This document shows, one piece after another, positions 7,784-14,728 of a stretch of DNA of 64,000 bases. The DNA lies in contig NZ_JABUXU010000018.1 of the NCBI RefSeq assembly GCF_014897675.1, positions 1-64,000 on the forward strand. Reading direction: 5' to 3'. The notes under the pieces are model-generated. The model was not told the origin of the DNA, did no database searches, and saw only the letters and a program-made list of their open reading frames with translations. Source of the DNA: Advenella sp. FME57. GTDB taxonomy: Bacteria; Pseudomonadota; Gammaproteobacteria; Burkholderiales; Burkholderiaceae_B. Positions within the stretch are counted from its first letter, which is position 1; each line of letters opens with the position of its first letter. A program made the translations under genes and the position numbers.

Positions 7784-8674
7784 TTAGGCTTTCCAGACTT
7801 CGATCAGCTCATTTGCTTCCAATTTGTTATTCAAATATTTTTCAATCGCAACTAGTAATTGTTGTTTCTCCCGGAAGTCCAAAAAACCACTGTCAATTAT
7901 CATTTTTCTATCTAAATCGTCCATATTCAACAATTCAAAACCTATTAGGTACTTATGCTTTTTATAAAATTGTACAGATAGAATCCGTGAATAAATCCTC
8001 TGATCATCCAGCGTTTTTGGATATGTGCCGTCTTTGTAAATCAATCTCAATATTTCAATAATATTTTGAATAATTACATCACTCCATTCACTAATGTTGT
8101 TATGTTTTTTGAATATTGTGTACGAATCAGGAATATCTTTTATAAAGTCCTCAATGTATTTAGGCCATTGAGTGTTGAAATTTTGTTCATCTTTATTGAC
8201 GTGAGCGAATTGAGTTAGTACTCGGTGTTTCCCTCCAAGATCTCCCACCACTGCGTTATATAGCCTTTCCGTACGTATATCATCAGGAAACGATCTTATA
8301 ACTGATATCCAAGCGAAGAACGTCTGTTCAAATGCTTGCCTCTCAATTGTATTTGTTTGTGTTGAGATAATTCGTTTCTGTTCATCCAACTCTTCTTTTT
8401 GTGCCGAATAAGTCGCCCAAAGTAAGATCACTGTGATAAGTGCCAAGCCAGTACCAAGTACTCCAGAAAAATAATCTCCAAAGGCTCCATACTTTCCTAA
8501 ATCCGCATAGAACGGAAAGTAAGGATTAACGCTCGGCCATACATTATTTACGAACGGTAGAAATGCTGTTCCAATCACGATGAGCATGATCGTAAACACG
8601 ACAGATTTTTTGGTCAACACCCTTTTGAGTATATTCATTTTTATATCACAATCTTTGTTGGAAATATTTGTCAT
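7784..8674 (-). CDS. Putative phage abortive infection protein (AbiC-like, PF16872-type)
   Basis: This is a 296-residue, AT-rich gene. Two membrane segments lie at about residues 25-45 and 66-87. The second contains F-G-D-Y-F-S-G-V-L-G-T-G-L-A and is followed by a short Glu/Lys-rich coiled coil and F-E-Q-T-F-F-A-W-I. This order (F-G-D-F/Y-x-G-V-L helix, coiled coil, F-x-x-T-F-F) is characteristic of putative AbiC-type abortive infection proteins, which I take as a family match. Such proteins are carried by prophages as protection against other phages; the mechanism is not visible here. An internal Met at 8638 is an alternative start. The codons and base composition look foreign compared with the tail genes. 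Confidence 0.7.
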   Translation of the reverse strand: MTNISNKDCDIKMNILKRVLTKKSVVFTIMLIVIGTAFLPFVNNVWPSVNPYFPFYADLGKYGAFGDYFSGVLGTGLALITVILLWATYSAQKEELDEQKRIISTQTNTIERQAFEQTFFAWISVIRSFPDDIRTERLYNAVVGDLGGKHRVLTQFAHVNKDEQNFNTQWPKYIEDFIKDIPDSYTIFKKHNNISEWSDVIIQNIIEILRLIYKDGTYPKTLDDQRIYSRILSVQFYKKHKYLIGFELLNMDDLDRKMIIDSGFLDFREKQQLLVAIEKYLNNKLEANELIEVWKA

Positions 8675-8689
8675 TTGTTTATAGCACTA

Positions 8690-8772
8690 CAGTGTCCAAA
8701 TCAAAATCTCTTCCTGATTCCGAATATTCCCTACCTTCCGATTCACCTCACACCGTTCAAACGCACTTTCCA
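8690..8772 (-). pseudogene. Decayed 3' end of a second yedK (SRAP) gene
   Basis: Read on the minus strand, this stretch encodes E-S-A-F-E-(2)-E-V-(1)-R-K-V-G-N-(1)-R-(1)-Q. It lines up residue for residue with the C-terminus of the intact yedK at 9486-10151 (E-S-A-F-E-W-Y-E-V-T-R-K-V-G-N-S-R-Y-Q). Upstream of 8772 the homology stops, so only the last ~25 codons remain. It lies in the same orientation as the intact gene. Confidence 0.75.
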
Positions 8773-8804
8773 AAATAATCATAGGAAAGTTACGAACCAA
8801 ACTG

Positions 8805-8910
8805 ACAGATATGCGGCTTGAGATCCTATCGGGTTAGTTATTGAGGGGAATCGGGTATCCGGCAGCTCAATGCTCTGCAACATTAGGTGCAAGTGATTGT
8901 TGCGAGGTAA
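8805..8910 (+). pseudogene. Decayed 3' end of a second Rz gene
   Basis: The DNA aligns with the last ~105 bases of Rz (about 6672-6780). The frame shows D-P-I-G-L-V-I-E-G-N against D-L-I-G-I-V-A-E-G-D of Rz, and after a one-base shift I-R-Q-L-N-A-L-Q identical to Rz. The fragment follows the yedK remnant by about 30 bases, so an old Rz copy sits directly after an old yedK copy. Its distal part doubles as the antisense 3' end of the next gene. Confidence 0.75.
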
Positions 8911-9442
8911 CTAACCTTGCGTTCAAACTTTGTCGAGTACTACACAATAGCTGATGTGTATGATAAGCCTGCATTTTGAAATACGAAATTGACACCCAAA
9001 TAAGTATAATGACTGCTATCAAAATTAAGTTTGGGTGGAACAACGAGTAAGAATTCGCCAAAATGGCAAGGCCGAGCCAAAAACAAGGGGCTGCAAATAC
9101 CATGGCCAACTCAAAATATAAGTTCGTTACTAATTTACTTAGATAGCGATATCCGATAGGTGGAAATTCGAAGGCGCTAGCCAAATAAATCTCCCAATTG
9201 GACTTTATATCGAATTCTTGTTCGCGCTTATGGTCCCATTTTGCCTCAATAAAACTTCCAAGGCCCTCAAATATTGATCCTAAAATAGCAACAAATGAAA
9301 ATGCGACTGCCGCCTGAATTACTACGTGATTCGGGAGATCAATTGGTAGGCCAGAATGAGCGAAGAATAATAGCCAGGGTGTCGCAGCAAAGATTCCTGG
9401 AATTAAGATTGTAAGCAGTGATCTGGTAAGAATATGCGGCAT
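8867..9442 (-). CDS. Integral membrane protein of unknown function (prophage cargo)
   Basis: This 191-residue protein has four predicted membrane segments (about residues 8-29, 42-62, 106-127 and 136-155). A soluble loop of about 45 residues between the second and third starts with a K-W-D-H-K-R-E-Q-E-F charged patch. No family is recognised. It sits alone between an Rz remnant and intact yedK, in a slot that in the other half of the duplication carries the AbiC-like gene, so a superinfection-exclusion or defence role is plausible but unproven. The last ~14 codons are read antisense through the Rz remnant, so the original C-terminus may have been replaced. Confidence 0.55.
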   Translation of the reverse strand: MPHILTRSLLTILIPGIFAATPWLLFFAHSGLPIDLPNHVVIQAAVAFSFVAILGSIFEGLGSFIEAKWDHKREQEFDIKSNWEIYLASAFEFPPIGYRYLSKLVTNLYFELAMVFAAPCFWLGLAILANSYSLFHPNLILIAVIILIWVSISYFKMQAYHTHQLLCSTRQSLNARLVTSQQSLAPNVAEH

Positions 9443-9485
9443 ATCTATTTAATCAATGAAATATAATGTCACAATATTACACGTT

Positions 9486-10151
9486 TCATTCAGGATTTGA
9501 AGAATCCTCACTCTGATACCTGCTATTTCCCACCTTCCGCGTCACCTCATACCACTCAAACGCGCTTTCCGGCCGGGCCACGGTCAATAATTCCTTCGCC
9601 TGCTCCACCGTGGTGGCCGGATCCATCCATTCCCTGGCATGCTCGGCGGTCAGAACAACTGGGCGGCGGTCGTGAATATCCACCATCCCGCCCGCGCTAT
9701 CGTCCGTCACGATGGCGAACCCTGACTCTTTGTCGACTTCCGCGCCTTCCCGCCAGCCCGATATAGCGGCCATCAATATCGGCTTGCCATCTGCGGGCCG
9801 AATGAACCACGGCTGCTTGTCGCCTTTCTCGCCCGTCCATTCAAACCAGCCATCAGCGGGCACAACCATGCGGCCATGGACCGTCGGAGCTTTCCAGAAT
9901 GGGGAGTTGTCCAGGATCTTGTCTAAGCGGGCGTTGCTCACTGGCGATCGTTTGTACCAGGGCGGGGCATATCCCCAGAATTGGCGCTCGAGGGTAGGGG
10001 TCCCTGCCAGTTCATGCATGACAATCGGCCTCGTGCCGGGCGGCACGTTGAAGCGCAGCCCGTCTCCGGGATCGAATATCTTATGCATATTAGTGAAAAC
10101 GGTCGCAAAGTACTCGTCTGGCAGTTCAGCCTGTCTTATTCTTCCGCACAT
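9486..10151 (-). CDS. yedK: SRAP-family abasic-site protein (YedK/HMCES)
   Basis: This 221-residue protein begins M-C-G-R; Cys2 is the residue that in YedK/HMCES forms a covalent thiazolidine link with abasic sites in single-stranded DNA. Further family motifs are visible: N-A-R-L near residue 77, G-W-F-E-W with the catalytic Glu, and I-H-D-R-R-P-V-V-L with the conserved His (the family usually has R-M-P). The protein shields abasic sites at replication forks. It is divergent from umuD-umuC, and the SOS box between them may control both. A remnant of a second copy lies at 8690-8772. Confidence 0.9.
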   Translation of the reverse strand: MCGRIRQAELPDEYFATVFTNMHKIFDPGDGLRFNVPPGTRPIVMHELAGTPTLERQFWGYAPPWYKRSPVSNARLDKILDNSPFWKAPTVHGRMVVPADGWFEWTGEKGDKQPWFIRPADGKPILMAAISGWREGAEVDKESGFAIVTDDSAGGMVDIHDRRPVVLTAEHAREWMDPATTVEQAKELLTVARPESAFEWYEVTRKVGNSRYQSEDSSNPE

Positions 10152-10201
10152 GTTACGGCCTCCCGTTTTTTAACATTTTGTCATTTTATTTGGTGTATAA
10201 A

Positions 10202-10221
10202 TACTGTTTATTTGCACAGTA
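10202..10221. promoter_or_regulatory. LexA (SOS) box between yedK and umuDC
   Basis: CTGT (10204-10207), eight bases, ACAG (10216-10219), flanked by TA on both sides, is a perfect match to the LexA operator consensus. A TATAAA -10-like hexamer lies just upstream at 10196-10201, and the umuD ATG follows at 10233. Repression by LexA and induction by DNA damage follow directly. Confidence 0.88.
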
Positions 10222-10232
10222 TATTTATCGCC

Positions 10233-10661
10233 ATGAAAAATAACATCGATCTGATACCGCTGGCCGCTGGCCCGGTAAAAATTGGGCATATTTACGCGAA
10301 AACGCCGGCAGGCTTTCCGTCCCCCGCCGAGGATCTGGCCGTCAATCGAATTGATATCGGGGCAATTCTGGTAAAAAATCCAACAGCCACCTATTACATG
10401 TGCGTCAAGGGCAACAGCATGACTGACGCCGGGATTGACGACGGAGACCATTTGATCGTCGATCGATCCGTCACACCCAAGCACAACCATATCGTGATTG
10501 CCGAAATTAATGGGGACGTAACGGTAAAGCGTCTTTTTAAGAGAAATGGCATCATCAAGCTGCGTGCGGAGAATGTCACCTTTCCGGACATCGTACCCAG
10601 CGCTGAGCAGGAATGGTCTATCTGGGGCGTTGTCACCTACATCATCAAGTCGACGCTATGA
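10233..10661 (+). CDS. umuD: UmuD-like self-cleaving SOS mutagenesis protein
   Basis: This 142-residue protein starts at the ATG at 10233, directly after the SOS box. An Ala26-Gly27 bond in T-P-A-G-F-P-S-P is the expected autocleavage site, Ser62 (in G-N-S-M-T-D) the nucleophile and Lys99 (in T-V-K-R) the general base. RecA-stimulated cleavage gives UmuD', which joins UmuC as DNA polymerase V. The stop codon overlaps the umuC ATG (ATGA), so the two are translationally coupled. The longer open frame back to 9981 crosses the yedK promoter and is not used. Confidence 0.92.
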   Translation: MKNNIDLIPLAAGPVKIGHIYAKTPAGFPSPAEDLAVNRIDIGAILVKNPTATYYMCVKGNSMTDAGIDDGDHLIVDRSVTPKHNHIVIAEINGDVTVKRLFKRNGIIKLRAENVTFPDIVPSAEQEWSIWGVVTYIIKSTL

Positions 10662-11932
10662 CGTACGCGCTCATTGACGGAAACTGTTTTTATTGCAGCT
10701 GCGAGCGGGTTTTCATGCCGGCGTTGAAAGGGCGGCCGCTTGTAGTTCTTTCCAATAATGACGGCTGCGCCATTGCCCGGACCGATGAGGCGAAAGCCCT
10801 TGGAATTAAGATGGGTGCTCCATGGTTCCAGATCAGGCACCTGTCAGAAAGCCAAGGTCTCATGGGGCTATCAGCGAACTTTGCCCTGTACGGTGACATG
10901 TCCGATCGTATGATGACGGTTATCGGCCGCTTTTCTCCTGTTCAGGAGGTCTACAGTATTGACGAATCATTCTTGGATCTGACCGGTATTCGTGATGACT
11001 TGACCAAATATGGCCAGCAGATCCGTAAGGAGGTACTGCGCGATACCGGAATTCCTACCTGTGTAGGGATGGGCCCAACAAAGACTTTGGCAAAGTTGGC
11101 CAACCACATGGCCAAAAAGAAAACTGACTGGGATGGGGTCTGTGATTTGGGTTCGCTTTCGCGCCAGGAGCTGGCACGGCTGATGAGTGATATTGAAGTG
11201 CGCGAAGTTTGGGGGGTCGGCCGGCGGATCGCTAAACGGCTGAATGAAATGGGGATTTACTCAGTGTTCGATTTGGCTAAACTGGATCCAGAAAAGGCTA
11301 GGACAGAATTTTCCATTGTGCTAGGCAAAACCGTCCAAGAACTGCGCGGAATTCCGCGTATTGCCCTGGATGAGATGTCCGAGCCCAAAAAACAGATAAT
11401 CTCGTCACGATCATTCGGGCTGCCGGTCACGACGTTGCCTCAGTTGGAGAACGCTTTGTCAGAGTTTATCGCCACCGCGTGCAATAAGCTGCGGCGCCAA
11501 GATTCAGTAGCCAGCACTTTGCAGATCTTCATCCGGACTAGTCCATTTAGAAAAGACAAGCAATACGGCAATTGCCTGACCGTCAATGTGTCAGTGGCCA
11601 GTTCAGATAGCCTCGCATTTACAAAGGTAGCATTGCGGGCCCTGCAGCAGATTTTCAGGCCAGGATATAACTATGCCAAGGCCGGCGTGATGTTAATGGA
11701 TATTGAGCCAGCAGTAGGCATTCAGCAAGAATTGTTTCCGGTAGAGGAAGAAGTGGAAAAGCGTGTGGGACTGATGAACACGCTTGATGCCATTAATGCG
11801 CGGTTTGGCAGGGGGGCGCTTAAAACGGGAAGTATCGGGTTTCATGACCGAGAAAATTGGTATATGCGCCAGGAGCGTAAAACGCCAGGGTATACAACCA
11901 ATTGGGAAGAGGTATTAACGGTGCGAGCTTGA
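10658..11932 (+). CDS. umuC: UmuC-like Y-family DNA polymerase V subunit
   Basis: This 424-residue Y-family polymerase contains A-L-I-D-G-N-C-F-Y-C-S-C-E at the N-terminus (catalytic Asp), Y-S-I-D-E-S-F-L-D with the two further metal ligands, and helix-hairpin-helix and little-finger regions downstream. A beta-clamp binding motif Q-Q-E-L-F is visible near residue 358. Start at 10658 overlaps the umuD stop by four bases. It performs error-prone translesion synthesis after SOS induction. Prophage-borne umuDC makes lysogens more mutable and UV-tolerant. Confidence 0.93.
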   Translation: MTYALIDGNCFYCSCERVFMPALKGRPLVVLSNNDGCAIARTDEAKALGIKMGAPWFQIRHLSESQGLMGLSANFALYGDMSDRMMTVIGRFSPVQEVYSIDESFLDLTGIRDDLTKYGQQIRKEVLRDTGIPTCVGMGPTKTLAKLANHMAKKKTDWDGVCDLGSLSRQELARLMSDIEVREVWGVGRRIAKRLNEMGIYSVFDLAKLDPEKARTEFSIVLGKTVQELRGIPRIALDEMSEPKKQIISSRSFGLPVTTLPQLENALSEFIATACNKLRRQDSVASTLQIFIRTSPFRKDKQYGNCLTVNVSVASSDSLAFTKVALRALQQIFRPGYNYAKAGVMLMDIEPAVGIQQELFPVEEEVEKRVGLMNTLDAINARFGRGALKTGSIGFHDRENWYMRQERKTPGYTTNWEEVLTVRA

Positions 11933-11977
11933 CGCCAGTCAAGATTATCCCGTTCTTGAGTGATGTCAACTGAGTGC

Positions 11978-12505
11978 TTACGGACTACATAAATAAGACT
12001 CTACACCACCGTGGTGTGAGCATGTGCCTGGGCCTGTCGAGCTTGACTCCCAGCCATCTTCACAAATCGCACCATAGGCGATTGGTGCGTAACAAGTTTT
12101 GGGGTGTCCTTTTTTTCGGTATTCCTGTAAAAGAAATTCACCTTTACTCTGTGGGGGAGACGGTTTGGGCTTAGAACATTGATAAACAATAACAAGAATT
12201 CCGATTGCCCATATCCATTTAAACCAGTTGCTATTGGATTTCTGAATGCTATTATCGACCGCGACTTTGGGTTTACCTGTCTCGGTCTTGGGGACTGTCC
12301 GTGGGGCAGGATTGGGACTGGGTTTTGACGCTGCTCTCGCTGGCGACTTAGGCAGCCATTTCGCGAAAAGCGATAGATCTTTACCTGAGGGAACATACCA
12401 AGTCCTATTAATCGGATCCCAACGAGCACCAAGATTTTTAGCAGTATTTTTTTCCCGGTACGGGACATTTAGGCGAACATTTGTGTTAGATTTTTTTTCA
12501 TTCAT
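11978..12505 (-). CDS. DUF5710 - membrane segment - DUF3761-like protein
   Basis: This is a 175-residue protein. Residues ~10-50 (L-N-V-P-Y-R-E-K and L-G-A-R-W-D-P-I-N-R-T-W-Y-V-P) match the DUF5710 motif found in plasmid primases and TraC-like proteins. A Pro/Ser-rich linker, one membrane segment (about 95-112) and a Cys-rich tail with C-E-D-G-W and C-S-H-H-G-G-V follow; the tail resembles DUF3761. The ATG at 12505 is preferred over a TTG at 12520. A nucleic-acid-associated motif and a secreted Cys-rich motif in one membrane protein is an odd pairing. Function unknown. Confidence 0.6.
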   Translation of the reverse strand: MNEKKSNTNVRLNVPYREKNTAKNLGARWDPINRTWYVPSGKDLSLFAKWLPKSPARAASKPSPNPAPRTVPKTETGKPKVAVDNSIQKSNSNWFKWIWAIGILVIVYQCSKPKPSPPQSKGEFLLQEYRKKGHPKTCYAPIAYGAICEDGWESSSTGPGTCSHHGGVESYLCSP

Positions 12506-12655
12506 TGTTCTTCTATGCAAGGCGTAGTATCGCTACTTCTTTGAAATACATAATTTATTAGAGAAATTTTGTGTTTTCATTGCTATATCTATTTGCTGAC
12601 GCAGCATTCTTTTTGGATGGAAGTGTCGCTTGAATTCGCAGTTATTTTGCACGGT

Positions 12656-12907
12656 CTAGTTTTGGTATCTTCCGTTGGAACCTTGTTCCACAGCGTCAAA
12701 AGCAGCTCCTCTTTCTTGATCTTCCTTCCTTAGCATGTCGTAACACTCGTCTTCGCTCAATTCGAATTCTTTCATGCATTTACTCACTTCGATTTCTGCG
12801 CGTAGGTAATTGGATTCTCGTTCATGAGCCCGATTTTGCATTGCAAATGCAAGCGAAATGATAATAATTGCTATGTAAATCAATACGAATTTATTGGAGT
12901 TTTGCAT
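12656..12907 (-). CDS. Small single-pass membrane protein (unknown)
   Basis: This 83-residue protein has one strongly hydrophobic segment at residues 6-23 (L-I-Y-I-A-I-I-I-I-S-L-A-F-A) and a charged Glu-rich tail with two Cys (K-C-M-K-E-F and E-C-Y-D-M). It lies 4 bases after the next gene of the minus-strand cargo cluster, so the genes are probably co-transcribed. No clear ribosome site is seen, so the start is uncertain. No function can be assigned. Confidence 0.45.
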   Translation of the reverse strand: MQNSNKFVLIYIAIIIISLAFAMQNRAHERESNYLRAEIEVSKCMKEFELSEDECYDMLRKEDQERGAAFDAVEQGSNGRYQN

Positions 12908-12911
12908 TTTT

Positions 12912-13361
12912 TTATATCTTGTTTATAGCCGAAATATCCAATCGCAGGCGAGCGGCTGCTTTTCCTTTCATCATTAGCGAGCGTCTACGAAATTGTGAAC
13001 TATGATCAGTATTTGACCATCTTCCGTTATTGAAAAAAAGCTCTATGTATATCTTGTTTTTGAGTTTGATTAGAATTTCGTCGTCTTGCTCAAACTGTAT
13101 ATCAAAATCAAAGAGTGCTTTGTTCTCTAATAATGACGCAAAGTACGTTGAATATTCTTGATCGGTCATCCATACGTTATCACCGTTGATATCTGAGTCA
13201 AGCAATATAGTGTCGAGAGGAGAGATTGTCACGATCGTGCCCACGACTTCCGAATCGAAGTTTTTTTCACCTCTGTAATAAAGCCATATCCCAAGAGAAA
13301 CCTCGTCAAAATTTTTGTCTTTGCATGTACAGAATCTGATTTTCTCAATCGCTAGACACAT
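12912..13361 (-). CDS. Hypothetical cytosolic prophage cargo protein
   Basis: This 149-residue acidic protein has a basic C-terminus (S-Q-F-R-R-R-S-L-M-M-K-G-K). I use the ATG at 13361, five bases after the stop of the preceding secreted-protein gene, rather than the TTG at 13370. There is no signal peptide or membrane segment. The N-terminus carries two Cys in F-C-T-C-K-D-K. No family is recognised. Strong AT bias matches its neighbours and suggests transfer as a block. Confidence 0.5.
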   Translation of the reverse strand: MCLAIEKIRFCTCKDKNFDEVSLGIWLYYRGEKNFDSEVVGTIVTISPLDTILLDSDINGDNVWMTDQEYSTYFASLLENKALFDFDIQFEQDDEILIKLKNKIYIELFFNNGRWSNTDHSSQFRRRSLMMKGKAAARLRLDISAINKI

Positions 13362-13366
13362 GGTTC

Positions 13367-13621
13367 TCAAAAGCCTCTTCGATTATTGTAAGAGTCACTA
13401 AATTCATCACGCTGCGTCCCTGTCTTTCCTGTATAAGGATTTCCCATTGGGTTGTTTTCAGCGCCATAATTATTGTGTCGAACACTATCTGGATTGCTGC
13501 GATAGTGGGGTTGTACATAGGTACCATCTCTTCGCGTATATCCGTCAACTTGGACTTGCGCAAAGATTGAGCCACTGAAAATAAGTCCCAATACCAAAAC
13601 AGCTGATTTTGATTTGTTCAT
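13367..13621 (-). CDS. Small secreted protein with GYTRRDGTYV repeat-like motif
   Basis: This 84-residue protein has a clean signal peptide ending in S-I-F-A before Gln22. The mature part has V-D-G-Y-T-R-R-D-G-T-Y-V-Q-P-H-Y-R-S-N-P and N-P-Y-T-G-K-T-G-T. This composition is common in small periplasmic or exported proteins of proteobacteria that have no known function. It is the first of three closely spaced minus-strand genes (13621 to 12656). Confidence 0.65.
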   Translation of the reverse strand: MNKSKSAVLVLGLIFSGSIFAQVQVDGYTRRDGTYVQPHYRSNPDSVRHNNYGAENNPMGNPYTGKTGTQRDEFSDSYNNRRGF

Positions 13622-13702
13622 TGATTTCTGCCTTTTATTTGTTAGTTAGCAATGGCTTACGATAACAAAACGATCTACTCGACGCCAAAAATACCCTAAT
13701 TT

Positions 13703-14371
13703 TTATTTTTCATCGAAATAGAAGTGGTTCCCATTATCTGTCGCTGGGGAAGATACTGAAGAAACTGTCTGTTCCTCTGCGCTCCATTGATCGGCGTAAA
13801 GGCTCTCTTGCTCATCAACATCGGTTACTGGACGTCCTGGCACCATTCCATGCCCAAATACGCGAGACAGAATCGTTTCACGGATGTACTGCGATAAGGA
13901 TATATCGTGGCGTTTGGCTAGTTTGGCCAAATCTTGTTTTACTTTATTCGGCAATGCCAATCGGATCGGGAAAATATTTTTTCCAAGCTGAGGCACCCAA
14001 TACACAGGATCTTTGATGGGTTCGTAGCTCGATGTGTGTTCTTGATGTGATACGTAATGGTCGCGATTTTCCAATTGCAACTTTTCCAAACACATGAAAA
14101 TGTACTCGCCATAACAGTGACGGTATAGGATCTGGCGCAGATATATCGCCATAGTGTTCCCGCGGAATCTGCTACTTTCTTTTAACGCGTCAGCCAAAAT
14201 TGTGGGTACCCAAAATTTTACCCACGCATTATTTGACTCAAGGAATTTAAGCTTTCCTGCAGACTCCGTTAAAGATTGCAGAGAATCTATTCGTTTTTGA
14301 TTAAGGGAAGGTTTGTCTTGGAAAAGAGGCCATGCGGCACTCTCAAATTCCGTTTGCGTGTCCTTAACCAC
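13703..14371 (-). CDS. Hypothetical protein with two ribbon-helix-helix-like segments
   Basis: This 222-residue protein starts at a GTG (14371) with a strong GAGGAG ribosome site. Two segments look alike: K-F-W-V-P-T-I-L-A-D-A-L-K-E-S-S-R-F (about residue 52) and F-P-I-R-L-A-L-P-N-K-V-K-Q-D-L-A-K-L-A-K-R (about 137). Each is a beta strand followed by two helices, the second ending S-Q-Y-I-R-E-T-I-L. This suggests a tandem or single-chain RHH DNA-binding protein. It lies next to the integrase and may act in excision or regulation; this is inference. Confidence 0.5.
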   Translation of the reverse strand: MVKDTQTEFESAAWPLFQDKPSLNQKRIDSLQSLTESAGKLKFLESNNAWVKFWVPTILADALKESSRFRGNTMAIYLRQILYRHCYGEYIFMCLEKLQLENRDHYVSHQEHTSSYEPIKDPVYWVPQLGKNIFPIRLALPNKVKQDLAKLAKRHDISLSQYIRETILSRVFGHGMVPGRPVTDVDEQESLYADQWSAEEQTVSSVSSPATDNGNHFYFDEK

Positions 14372-14728
14372 ATCCGCTCCTCATTTTTACCTTTTGATTT
14401 ATGGGCTTATGGTACCGCAGGAGAAGTATCGTAGAGCGGAGAGTTTGCATTTATTGACACTACCCTATGGTTATTCCCACTTTTCACACCGGAATGCCTA
14501 TAGAGGTGACTGGATAAGCAAAGTTACCCTATAACGACCCAATTTCCGCCTCCTAAGAGTGGAGATTTTGCAACAACCAAATATAGGGGTATGGCTAGGG
14601 GGCGAAATAGAGGCGATGTCGTTTAACTAATAATAAAATCAATCGATTAGCATCAGATCGTTCATGAATACTGGTCATGGCGGTGGCTTGGGTTAATGTG
14701 TTCTATCTTCCCCTCATCTTCAAGGGAT
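14372..14728. other. Intergenic region upstream of the GTG-start gene
   Basis: These 357 bases between the RHH-like gene and the integrase stop codon show no convincing ORF on either strand. No direct repeat or terminator was recognised. Confidence 0.4.

Noticed and set aside
9981..10232. N-terminal extension of the umuD frame
   Set aside because: It would read through the yedK promoter and the LexA box. The ATG at 10233 just after the SOS box gives the normal UmuD length.
12001..12468. 155-residue minus-strand frame
   Set aside because: It lies in a different frame of the DUF5710/DUF3761-like gene, which carries the recognisable motifs.
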